Position numbers and translations under genes: made by a program. This document shows, piece by piece, positions 22,974 to 33,200 of a stretch of DNA of 39,222 nt (within the stretch, counting starts at the first letter, position 1; each line of letters starts with the position of its first letter). A model generated the notes under the pieces. The model saw nothing but the letters and a program-made list of their open reading frames with translations, did no database searches and was not told where the DNA came from. The stretch comes from Helochares maculicollis. Its lineage: Eukaryota; Arthropoda; Insecta; Coleoptera; Hydrophilidae. Location of the stretch: assembly GCA_033557835.1 (NCBI GenBank), contig JAWQRO010000428.1:1-39222 (forward strand), given 5' to 3'.

Positions 22974-23685
22974 GATTAAAAAAGAGTGTGCTGGACATGT
23001 CCGAAAAAGGATGGGTGACAGGCTACGAAAACAGACAAGCTAATCAACGAATTGAGTTTATACTACGGTTTAGCTATTCGTCCAAATCCCGAATATGTTT
23101 ATGATATGAGGTACGAGGTTTGGGCTACTTATTACCATAAAAGCTCAGCCGATGAAAATCCACAGCATCAGTATTGTCCACCTGGTGAATCAAGTTGGTG
23201 TAAATGGCAAAAGCTGTTTGTGCAAGACTTTGTTAAAGAGAATCCACCATAGAGTGAAAAAGTATTGGAATTGATAAAGGCAATATACGAGAACTTGTCC
23301 TCGGAAAGCTTACTAACAAGATTTTTAGGTTCAGAAACACAGAAATATAATGAATCGTTGAACTCGCTGCTCTGGACGTTTGCACCTAAACATATACACG
23401 CTGGAAGTCGAACCATCCAAATAGCAAACGACGTTGCTGTCTGTATTTTTAATGAAAGTTTTTTACCGGTTTTAAAAGTTATGGGTGCAATGTCGATTAA
23501 AATTGGACCTGAAAGTCATTCGTTTGCAAGCAAACGAGATCAACAGTGTATCAACCGTTGCACTATACGAGCTTCTGAATCTTCCAAAGACGGGAAGAAG
23601 TGCTCGTATAGCTGGAAGATCTGCTACCAATGTAGTTTTTGAGGTGGAGGAAGGAACATTCCATGAAGCAGGCATGGCCGATTAA
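22974..23685 (+). pseudogene. Kolobok-like transposase remnant
   Basis: Coding part of the element at 22.73-24.75 kb. It runs through at least three frames: about 22974-23030 (GHVRKRMGDRLRK), 23052-23550 (with a stop at 23250-23252), and about 23485-23685 ending FHEAGMAD. Only the C-terminal half of a typical Kolobok transposase is present, so the 5' coding part has been lost. It cannot be functional. Confidence 0.8.
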
Positions 23686-24113
23686 AGCAATGTACGAATA
23701 ATATACCATAAAACTACTGAGAATGCCCGAAATGAGACTGCTAACTTTAAACGTGTTTTTCTCTATCGATACGGTTGACGTATTTCAACTGCTAATAGAT
23801 AAATTTATTAGATATTTAATACAGACGTTCTTAATACTATCAAAATTGTCTCCACGTAGGGGTTTTTGGAATTTATTTTTTTTAACTAGATTAAAAAAAT
23901 TCCCAAAATTGAGAAAAGGGGGCAAAATTATGACCTTTTTTCCAAAAAAGATGCTATTTTGTGAACTTTTTTTTTCAAATCAGCCAAGTCCAGATTATTC
24001 TACATCCTTGTTTAATAAGAATTACCCTTCATTTTATGTTTCGGATGAGCAGGAGGATTGAAATCATGTCAACCAGGAGACACCTGTTTTTTAGAGCCCC
24101 CACTTTGCCGGCC

Positions 24114-24664
24114 GGTAAATGTATAGTTTACCAACCTATTTTTAAGACCACTCTGCGCATGTGCGTGAGGACTGTCATTTCATCAAACGGAATAACAGAG
24201 TTGCCACATCAACTTATGATGCTTTAAATATACCTATACACACTAATTTGAAACGATAATCACATAAACGTGTCTTGAAATGACCATACCCTACCCATGA
24301 CCTGATCTGCGTGCCGTAATTTTTAACGTAATGGCACCTTTGCCCTATTAGTTACTTCTCTATTGCAACTTGTTATTTCTAATAATATACTAACTGAGAG
24401 GGCAACAAGTTGCAATAGAGAAGTAACTGAGTGGACAAAGGTGCACTTACGGTAAAAATGACGGCACGCAGATCAGTTCATGGGTGGGTTATGGTCATTT
24501 CAAGGCACGTTTATGTGAATGTCGTTTTAAATTATTGTTTATATATATAAATAAGGCGTCATAAGTTGATATGGCAACTCTGCTTATCCGTTTGATACAA
24601 TGAAACTTCTCACGCACATGCGCAGAGTGGTCTTAAAAATAGGTAGGTAAACTATACATTTACC
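24114..24664. repeat. 551-bp foldback (long inverted repeat) element
   Basis: Two inverted arms of 261 bp (24114-24374 and 24404-24664) surround a 29-base loop. The arms differ at scattered bases, so they have diverged since formation. Each end begins GGTAAATGTATAGTTTACC, itself a small imperfect palindrome. The loop-proximal part is TTACTTCTCTATTGCAACTT and its inverse. It carries no coding frame. It is nested inside the Kolobok element. I see no clear target duplication around it. Confidence 0.9.
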
Positions 24665-24746
24665 AAAAACTGATAAAAAATGGATGGTACAAATCTTTAG
24701 TTTTTTTTACTAAGCCCGTAAAATCCAGACTAGAATACCCCCTTAA

Positions 24747-25760
24747 CTTATTACTAAGTAGAAGAACATTACTTTTATATCTTTTAGATCTAACAATCGT
24801 GAATTTTCAATATATTGCATTGCAGAGAAAACCAATCAAAAATAGGTCCGTTGGAATTTTAAGAAGAGTTTAGACAACTTCCAAGAAAAAAGACCAAGTT
24901 TACAAACGATTTACGGAACATGGAAGCACTTGACGTACAATCGGCAAACATAGTAAAAGCAGACGCGTCCCATGTTGCAGGATATTCAACTAAAAAACAA
25001 TCCTATTCCCGAAGAACACAAGAGACCTAATTATTTGCACTGTAAGCAGTGTGCAGCGACAAGCAAGATACCTAATACACCCAGGAGATGTAATAAATGT
25101 CCTAACAGCTACCCTAACGTGCCGACAAATGCTTACACTTAGTTCGACATTCTTATATTTTCTGTTAGTGAAACAAACGAGTGAGTGCAATACAAACTGT
25201 ATAGTCAACACATCTACCATTATAAAAGCAGCATTTTGTAAAGCGCTTTCGCCTCATTCGCACACACAAATCAAATAGTTTGAACAGGACACATTTATTC
25301 AAATTAATCTGCGAGGGCGACTACTAAATATCGAAGATACAACTATACAGTTTAGTTTTTCTAATAGCCGATAAATACTTTTATTACTCGTATCCATGAA
25401 TGCGTTAAGCAGTCGCAGGAATGTTTTAGCAGTCAGTTAAACAATACCCGCACCTGCCTGCCACGGCTGTTTTTGATATGACGCTATTTCAATCGGAATT
25501 GCTTTTAGTATATAACCATTATTAAGCAAAACATTATTTTTAAACAGTGTAAATATTGCATTAAAATACGGGGGTAAACTGCCAATGTAATCGAAGATGG
25601 CCTTGAAACGCTCCTAACCTTTTCTCCTACAGAATTGACAAAAACCGTAAGATGCCAACACAGCTAGAATCGCACCTAAAATTAGTTGTACCAGGTAAAT
25701 TGCACTTGAAAATTAGCTTTGACAAAGCAAATAGGAGGAAATAGGAAGGCCGCCGGTTTA
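24747..25760. other. intergenic region with one odd Cys-rich ORF
   Basis: Mostly featureless. The exception is about 24966-25140 on the plus strand (described separately). A small exon-like piece at about 25633-25694 has a good acceptor (CTCCTACAG) and donor (CCAG|GTAAAT), but nothing joins it. Confidence 0.4.
24966..25140 (+). pseudogene. Cys-rich C-terminal fragment, possibly transposase-derived
   Basis: An open frame reads PEEHKRPNYLHCKQCAATSK then RRCNKCPNSYPN and ends NAYT before a stop. The C-x2-C ... C-x2-C arrangement after a basic stretch at a protein C-terminus resembles the zinc-finger tail of piggyBac transposases, but the match is short and I would not insist on it. No catalytic region was recognised upstream. 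Confidence 0.25.
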
Positions 25761-25865
25761 TCATTGAAGATGGCGTCGTAGCGTAGAATCGATAAATCGC
25801 CTTCTTTGCTTTTTAGCGGCACCCTGCCGGATTTCCTTCAGAATTTTCTGATTATAAACAACCAT
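25761..25865 (-). CDS. small unassigned ORF, 34 residues
   Basis: Reads MVVYNQKILKEIRQGAAKKQ and RRRFIDSTLRRHLQ before a stop. It is strongly basic and looks amphipathic, like a real C-terminus or small peptide, but I do not recognise it. It lies about 90 bases downstream (on the minus strand) of another unassigned ORF and might belong to the same spliced gene. No splice arrangement that keeps both in frame was evident. Confidence 0.2.
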   Translation of the reverse strand: MVVYNQKILKEIRQGAAKKQRRRFIDSTLRRHLQ

Positions 25866-25952
25866 CTAGTCACAAGCAATAACAAAAATAGTAAATTGGC
25901 TGAAAAAATTGGTTAAAATCGGGATGAAAACTTAAAATTCGAAAAAGCATAC

Positions 25953-26141
25953 CTATTCCACTTGACAACGAACCACACTGTCGCGCAGGTTGGCTACGCA
26001 GGCGCCTACTATAACAGTTCGTGGTGAATTTAGCGGGATTTTTGAAATTGAAGTACTACGCGCTATATCATTAAGTGTTCCTTTTCTGTAATAACCACGA
26101 AGCAGACCAAAGAGAATTATGCCCCTTCTTATTATATGCAT
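25953..26141 (-). CDS. small unassigned ORF, 62 residues
   Basis: Starts MHIIRRGIILFGLLRGYYRK, a basic, hydrophobic start of the kind seen in mitochondrial presequences. It continues TLNDIARSTSISKIPLNSPR and TVIVGACVANLRDSVVRCQVE. A donor-like GAATAG|GTATGC overlaps the stop. It is less AT-rich than its surroundings. It could be the first exon of a small gene or an old gene fragment. I cannot name it. Confidence 0.25.
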   Translation of the reverse strand: MHIIRRGIILFGLLRGYYRKGTLNDIARSTSISKIPLNSPRTVIVGACVANLRDSVVRCQVE

Positions 26142-26327
26142 GTTATCACAAAAAACACATAACGATCACTCCCTCGATTCCCGGGCAAATAATTTCATTC
26201 CGCATGTCCGAATTTTTACTAATTTAGAAATGCTATTCTAACAGCTGACCGAAAGCGTGACTGCATAAGTACGTGTCTTCGTTCGTTTATGCTTATTTTA
26301 ATACTAAGTGTTTTAATAACATTAAAA

Positions 26328-28626
26328 ATGAGTAAAAGAGATGGCTTTTGTTGTGTAGTTCGAGGCTATGATACAAACAGCAACGAAAAAGCTTATTTCA
26401 AATACCAGAAGACGAAGACAAGTAAACTTAAAATCTCTGACTTTTAATACGCGAAAAACAAAAGTTTAGCTAAATGTGTGTAGATATTTATGTCTATTGT
26501 TACTATTTAGGAGTAAGGAGTGCTACAAAGTTTGTGGAAAGCATCTTAAATCGGAAATATTCTTAAATGATTTAAGGAACCGACTGCAAGAAAATCCAGT
26601 GCCTACAATATCTCTTAACAAAGAGGAATTTAAGTTAAAACATTATCATTTTAGATATTGCTAAACCATCAGATAAGATATTTTTAATCAAATCATTCAT
26701 TTTACTTAAAACTGTTACGTTAAGGAGACACTAATTTATTGTAAATATAACTCTTTGGTTGTTATAAGAATTGTCACATTTAATTAATACTTTTAGCAAA
26801 ATCTGAGCCATCAGATCTGGAGGCTACCGAGCTCCCTGAGCCTTGAACATCTCAATCCTCATGTAGCAGCACTGCTGCCCTAACAATGCAAGCTCTTTCA
26901 CCTTCCAGTCCACGGACACAAAAATTGCGACAAAAGTTGCACAAGGTGAAGAAGGCTTCAAAATAGTTACTGAAGCAGACAGCGAATATGTACAATGAAG
27001 AAAATAAAGATGAAGAACTGCCAACATTAAAAAAATTAATTGCTAAGCATTTAAAAGAGCCACTTGAGATATAGAAATGCAAATTTTGCTGTTAGGGAAA
27101 GAAAAACAAGGTCGTAGGTGCAATACATTTATAAAAAAATTGCATCGAGGGTTAATTTTTACGAGTCAAAGGTATATAATATAATTTTTTAGCTCTCCCA
27201 TCGATTAGTACTTTGTGTCGTTATACACGAACGTGGACTATCAATTGTGGATTTGATGAACTTGCCTTAAAGACAATTTCTCTAAAACTAAACAATAAAG
27301 AAAGAGAGTGTGCCCTCATAATTGATATAAAAGCTACAATATATCTAAAGATGAAATTCTAGGGGTGCATAATTTAGGACACTTCAGGCAATTTAAACCT
27401 GCAAAACACTCAATGGGGTTAATGTTGAGGGGCACAAATGTAAATTGGAAAGAGCCCTTTTTGCAAAGTAATTGTCCAGTGCACGATCACTTTTAAATAT
27501 ATTGATTATTTAAAACAAATTGATTGTGTAGTTAAAGTTGTAATTACAAATTCAGCGGTAAATTATATAAAATTTGCTTAAAAAGTTGGGGTACAACATA
27601 ATCAACCATATTTCTACGTTAATCATTCAAAAATCTTTTATTTGTTCGATCCTTGTCACCTACGAAAGACAACAAGAAATCTAAACAGCTCAAAATAGTG
27701 ACATTTGCACCAAAATTGTCTAATATTCATTTAAATCCTAATGGATTTAAATGAATATTAGACCATTATTAATTAAATGACAGTGTCAGATGTTGCCCAA
27801 CTATTTAGTAGGAGTGTGGCTCTTGGCACGGAAGTATTTTTAGCATCTAGACAACTTCCGGAAGAAGGTATACGAACAATAAATTTTATTAAAAATATGA
27901 ATTCTTTACTTGATATAGTGAATTCAGGTAATGGCAACTTTGGGACCCCTGAAAATATAACATTCCTGTTAGAAATGAAAACTATATTTTTAAATATACA
28001 AGTAATGAGCAGAGAGGGCAAAAATGTTACCAGACAAATTAAATGTTTGCAATGTTGGGTTGTAACAATAAATACCTTTATACAACTTTGGGAAGAAATG
28101 GGAAATGGGGATTTAATTACTCGTCGTTTGAAATAAAATCCTGTTGAAAAATTTTTTGGAACAATTCGTCAACAGTGTGAAAATGCAACAATGCCCCACG
28201 GCTATACAATTTACACACGCATTTAAAAAGTTATTTTTATTGCAGTATTTTGAACATTCTGAAGGTGCAAATTGCTTAGATGACTTAAGCTTTGCACTAC
28301 AATCAATATTGGCCATACCAACAGAAGAGTTAAGTATTACCATCGCAAATGATGCGACTAGTAATACCAACATATTAGCAGTACCTACTGCTGATTACAG
28401 GGAATTGGATGTACCTATAACGAACAAATTTGTGTATATTAGTGGGTACTTGTGCAACAAATGTATGATACAACATTCAAGCGAGACGTGTAAAAATTAT
28501 TGTTAGAGTAATTCAGATGAAACAAATTTGTTTACTCATCTGAGAAGTTTCCAAGCCGCAGATGAAAATGTATTTGACAAGTGTGGTGTGCCTGCTCATG
28601 CATTTGTATTGTATGTAATAAAACGA
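26328..28626 (+). pseudogene. P-element/THAP9-like transposase, broken
   Basis: A plus-strand P-type transposase in pieces. About 26503-26625 gives the second half of a THAP zinc finger (YKVCGKHLKSEIFLNDLRNR, ENPVPTISL). About 27194-27340 gives LPSISTLCRYTRTWTINCGF and LNNKERECALIIDIKA, matching the conserved start of the P transposase catalytic region. 27777-28136 is open and reads VAQLFSRSVALGTEVFLASR ... LQCWVVTINTFIQLWEEM ... DLITRRLK. After a stop, NPVEKFFGTIRQQCENA and (shifted frame, from about 28199) EGANCLDDLSFALQS and FVYISGYLCNKC follow. Frameshifts, stops and an inserted hairpin (27718-27763) show that it is dead. I could not define its terminal repeats. Confidence 0.85.
27718..27763. 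repeat. perfect 21-bp inverted repeat with 4-base loop
   Basis: Arms at 27718-27738 and 27743-27763 are exact inverses around TAAT. It falls inside the P-type transposase remnant, at a point where the coding frame reads NIHLNPN before it and resumes after it. This suggests the right arm is a locally copied inverted duplication rather than part of the original gene. Confidence 0.93.
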
Positions 28627-28639
28627 AGAAATGTTTTTT

Positions 28640-29060
28640 GAAAAATTTGATTCGGTAGCTGCTATCGTAAAAGTTGGCCACCAATTAAGATTTTTGCTAA
28701 AAAGTATTAAATTCTCAATATCCTTTATAGTATTTAATTAATTTATTTCAATTTATTTGTGCAATTTAGAATTTTTACAACTTTAAAACAATCAACTAAA
28801 AATATAGTTAGTCAGCAGAGAGTTAGTATAAATGTATTTAATGTATAATAGATTATGTATAATAATAACCATATATGTGTAAAATACCAATTAATTGTAT
28901 TATTAAATGTAATCATAACATATAATATAATCCTAACCTAATTTTCCCATAGTAAGTGCATACTATATTTTTCTATATCTATCAAATTGTTTTTCTCTAA
29001 TTGTTTCATTTAAAAGCTTTCGTTTTAAAATTTTTAAACTTCAAACGTTGGCGGAGAAAG
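28640..29060. other. AT-rich region, nothing seen
   Basis: Very AT-rich DNA after the P-type remnant. It may contain the element's 3' end, but no inverted repeat could be matched. Confidence 0.5.
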
Positions 29061-29067
29061 TATAAAA
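29061..29067 (+). promoter_or_regulatory. possible TATA box of a short exon
   Basis: TATAAAA in a slightly GC-richer stretch, 43 bases before an ATG that opens a short exon-like frame. The spacing allows a start site near 29091. Unproven. Confidence 0.35.
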
Positions 29068-29103
29068 ATGTAATTTTCGCGTATTACTGCTACTACTCTC
29101 AAA

Positions 29104-29155
29104 ATGGCCAAGGTCATTCATTTTTCGGGCACCAACTTCAAAGAAGCTGCCTTGA
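29104..29155 (+). CDS. candidate first exon of unknown gene
   Basis: ATG followed by 17 codons, MAKVIHFSGTNFKEAAL, then donor TTGA|GTAAGC in phase 1. A TATA box sits just upstream. The phase would fit the acceptor of the lipid-transfer-protein exon 2 at 31151, but the product would have no proper N-terminal signal peptide, and a clear first exon already exists at 30256. It could also be the start of an unrelated or dead gene. No downstream partner exon was found by eye. Confidence 0.25.
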
Positions 29156-30160
29156 GTAAGCATTATGTAATGTTATTGTCCATTTTAACACATATTGTAC
29201 AATGAAAAAGAGACTTTTTAACAGTATCTATTGCATTAAATGTGTCATCTAAAACAATCCAAGTGTTCTGTGCTGTTTTAGAAACGCAATTTAAACGACT
29301 AAGGCAAATATAGTGTACAAGGTTGTTTCGCTTAATATGCAGAAATATGAAACAGCTAATTTTACGGAATTGCATACCTAAAGACTGCCCTATTGTTTAT
29401 ATAAAAATGTTTATTTAATGTTTAGACTGTACTCATGTTTTGTTTTGCTAATTTGTTTCATTAGTCGAAGATAAAAAAATGCAGGATTGATTCGGTGATG
29501 CTAGATAAGAATAATTTTGTGAAATTCAATAATTTATTATTATTCAATGAAATTCAGAGTTTAAACTTTAGAGCGTTTCCACTCAATATTTCTGTATACA
29601 TATAAGTATAGGATAAAAGGACCAATGAATTGATATTATCACATTTTGTAACGAGCCTGGCCATCTCTTCTAGGAACGAAGTGCAGCCTTGTGTTTTAAC
29701 GGATTTAACAGTAACGAATCCTTTGAATACCAACAAATAAATGGCATTCGTTGCTAGTGTTACTGATGTTGACGAGTTGACGTACATATCCACAAGAGTT
29801 CTTACAGTGCTTCAGTAGCCTTTCGCTTTTTAATGATAGATAAGATATTTAATTTCATACTTATTGATTGCTTGGGCATTTATGACATATACAAGTGGAC
29901 GGGATATCAACGAAAAACAAAATAGGGCTTTCCTTCCTACTTGCTAACACGGAATGTTCTGCCGGAAACGTTAATGGCTTCTGTAGTGATGTAACTGTAT
30001 TAAAATAACTTCGTTTTAATAAAGCGAAAAGATTCCAACAGATTCAAATTGTAAAAATATTTTGACCTCGAGAATACCTAAGTCGAGTTGCTTTCGGGAA
30101 TTATCTGCAGACTGGGACCAAACAATTACACTTGTGGCAAAAGGCCATCAAGGAGATATT
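29156..30160. other. upstream region of the lipid transfer protein gene
   Basis: No supported gene. A minus-strand ORF at 29554-29793 is open but matches nothing I know. Confidence 0.5.
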
Positions 30161-30241
30161 AGATAATTAATATTTTGTAAATTTATTAAAGTGATAACAG
30201 ACAGTGCTTATATAATCGGCAAATTGCCAGGATCCTTAGTT
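30161..30241 (+). promoter_or_regulatory. core promoter of the lipid transfer protein gene
   Basis: TATATAA at 30209-30215 lies 29 bases before an initiator-like TTAGTTG whose A is at 30238, giving a 5' UTR of about 18 bases before the ATG at 30256. Two GATA-type sites, AGATAA (30161-30166) and TGATAA (30192-30197), lie just upstream. GATA factors drive many insect fat-body genes, so these sites fit the expected tissue. Such short motifs also occur by chance. Confidence 0.6.
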
Positions 30242-30255
30242 GCGGTGTTGCAGTC

Positions 30256-30283
30256 ATGGGGTTTAAAGCAACCACTGTTCTTG
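30256..30283 (+). CDS. lipid transfer protein exon 1 (signal peptide start)
   Basis: ATG and nine codons (MGFKATTVL) plus one base, donor CTTG|GTGAGT. The split Val codon joins exon 2 to complete a hydrophobic signal peptide. A short first exon splitting the signal peptide is common in insect secreted haemolymph proteins. Confidence 0.85.
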
Positions 30284-33200
30284 GTGAGTTTCGTGTTCAT
30301 TGTCTTCGCAGTTTTTTCTGCTTTTCAGAGTTTTAAATAAATAATATGCTCTCATATTTTTGCATGTCAACTGTTACCCCAAACTTTATAAGTGCATGTT
30401 ACTGCCTGCTCTGTATTGTATAAAAGAAGTAATTAAGTTTGAATTAAAAATCCAACCCCATTTGTAAGCTGTTCCGTTATCACTGAAGCACACAACGATA
30501 TTTCCATCTTTTTTAATTGACTGCACCCCTGTATATAGTCAATTGTCATATTCACCATAGTTAATAAAATCGGTATTTAACATATTACATTAAGGTACAA
30601 CACGAATAATACTTAGAGAAATGACATTTTTTAAATTCTAGTCATTGCTTAGATAATCATCAATAAAATTCACTGATGGCTATATTAGATAAGGACTTCT
30701 GACATTTGAGAACTCAAATAACATTTTCTGTAAAAGTGGGCATATTTGAAGATTTATCTGTACCACGTTTTGTATTAATTTGAAATGATAAACAGCCTTA
30801 ACTCTTCAAAAGCAAGCTTTGAGTAAAAATTTTTAATTAAATTGTATTATGGCAAGAATATTTAGAAACAGAAACAAAATTGAAATATTGCTTTGTATGG
30901 GTATCAAAAATACTCATCAATTACAGATCTATCAAAGGATCCCAAGAGCAAGTTGTTTTAATTGAAAAACCAAATTAAGTCATTTTTGGTATTTTTGAGT
31001 GAAATTTAACGCGGGTGGAGTTACGAAAATCTCCTGATGACTCCCTTTTGATTAACTTTATCACTTTGTATTATCCAAATCAGTCAGTTTTTTATTTACC
31101 GATAAGTCAACAGAAAACTTTAGTCCAATAAAATGATATTTATTTTACAGTGCTGGTCGCGTTGTCGGCAGCAAACGCTTTTTACCAACTAGTTCCTGAA
31201 GGCAAGGAGCTGGTATATGAATACAAAGCGCTCGTCAAAGCTGGCACCCAATACCCTGAAGACTATGCCTCCGAATTTTTCTTGCAAGGATACTTGCACG
31301 TCAAAGTCGTTGGCTCCACTGCTTACATGAAATTTTCCAAGCTGCACTATAAGTTGTACAATGGCAAAGTCGACCACGACTTCGAGTCGCATTCAGTCCC
31401 TGTAGGGGATGAAGTAAGCGATCTTTACAAGCCATTCAAAGTATATTACCATGAGAGCGGTAAAGTTATTAAATGCACGACGGATCCCTCAGAAAAGGAG
31501 TACACCGTTAGTATCAAGAAAGCAGTCGCTGAAATTTTCCAAATGAACTTCCAGAAGGTAAAAGCTACAACCCAACGTCACGCTTTCATGCTCGTAGAAC
31601 CAACAATTTATGGAGACGAACAAGTCTACTACAACGTCCACAGCACCAAAACCGGCGAGTTCCACGTAAGCCGTCAATACGAGACCTTTTTCGGACAGTT
31701 TGTCAATTTCTTCGTCACAAACACCGAACTGTCCATAAACACATGCAATGTGGAACCTGAAATTCCAGTTTCTTTTGAAAACACCAAAGAATATATCCTT
31801 GGAGATTATAACGGCCATTACGTAGCCAAATGGATTAGCTCTCATGGATCAACTTTCGTTCATCCATTCATGGCTAAATCTGAGACGTATCAACTTTACA
31901 GCAACGTTACATTAGAGCTCGTTTCAAACAAAGCACCAACTGATTTTTTGATGACCAAAGAACTAGACCATAACGATTTGGTCGTGTATCCTTATGATTA
32001 CGACAAAGAAGTTGAAACCATCCCTGACATCTACCAAGGCCGCCGCACTTATGACATGACAAGAATAGAACCTGTAGTTGAAGCAATGCTTAAAGATATT
32101 GTTGAATATATGGATCACTTCCACATTCATGATAAGCAACCTAGCATTGAACACGGTCAACTGATTAACAGAATTCAAAGACCAATGGCTGTTTTGGATT
32201 ACGAAACAATCCATAAAATGTGGATGAAATGGAGTCAAAAAACAGATGCTAAGGAAAAGAAGATGTTCGAGATTTTCAATCAACTTCTGCCAATTGTTGG
32301 TACACGCGCTTGCTTAAAACAAATCGTCGACGTAATCACTCACAAAAGGGTGAAAGAATCTGAAATGACGAAAATGTTGAGAACTTTGCCTTTCAACGTT
32401 AAAATTCCTACAGTAACAGTTGTGACTGAACTGGAACCTTTGATTCATTTAGATGAGCAGAAATTTGACTGGGCAGTGAGAAAATCCGCCATGTTGAGCT
32501 ACTCCACGCTCATTTTTAAATCATACAGGTATTACAAACGATACAACAAGCCAGAGAGTTGGAAGTTTGTAGAGAAATACGTAAATGAATTTATCACCAA
32601 ATTCAAGTCTGCCAAGGACTTCGAACACAAGATGATTTACATGGATGTTTTGTACAATATGAAAGTCCCACAAGTTGAATCATTCTTCAAGGTAAATATT
32701 TCGTATTTGAGTTGAAAAATGAACAGAATTTTCTGTTGTGCATTGTCTCACTTATATGTTTTTTCTAGAAAATCCTAATGAAAGAATGGGAAGTTGATGA
32801 ACATATCTATTACATGGCCTTGTGGGGATTGTACCCAACTATTATTCGTGACTCAGAAAAAATATTCCAATACTACTGGCCCATTATGACTGACACAGCT
32901 GAGTCCACCCAAAATAGAATTCTTGCTTTCTATTTGATCATGGAAAGCATGCCGGACCTCTCTCGTATGATTAACATTTATTGGCACATGCAACAGGAAA
33001 CCAACCATGAAATCTATCAATTCTACTACACATACCTTCACAGCCTTGCGCACATTGAAGATCCTTGCAAGGACCGTATGTCCGCCTATGCTAAACAAGT
33101 TTTGAAATACACCCATCCACCAAACAATTACGGACTCACTGGCTTCCATTCTTGGGATTACATGCATGAGAAATATGGATTTGGAAAGGGGATGAGCAAT

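Larger units (their letters stand above)
22733..24746 (+). mobile_element. Kolobok-type DNA transposon, complete ends, inactive
   Basis: 2.0-kb element bounded by TTAA at 22733-22736 and 24743-24746, with terminal inverted repeats GGGGGTATTCTAGTCT (16 perfect matches) at 22737 and 24742. TTAA duplication fits Kolobok or piggyBac. The coding remnant decides for a Kolobok/Mutator-like transposase: IKKECAGHVRKRMGDRLRK near 22980, then YYGLAIRPNPE, WATYYHKSSADENPQHQYCP and NESLNSLLWTFAPKHIHAGS. Stops and frameshifts interrupt it. A separate foldback element occupies 24114-24664, in the region 3' of the coding remnant. Confidence 0.86.

Noticed and set aside
22733..24746. piggyBac as identity of the TTAA-flanked element
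   Set aside because: TTAA fits piggyBac too, but the coding remnant (WATYYHKSSADENPQHQYCP, NESLNSLLW) is of the Kolobok/Mutator-like type.
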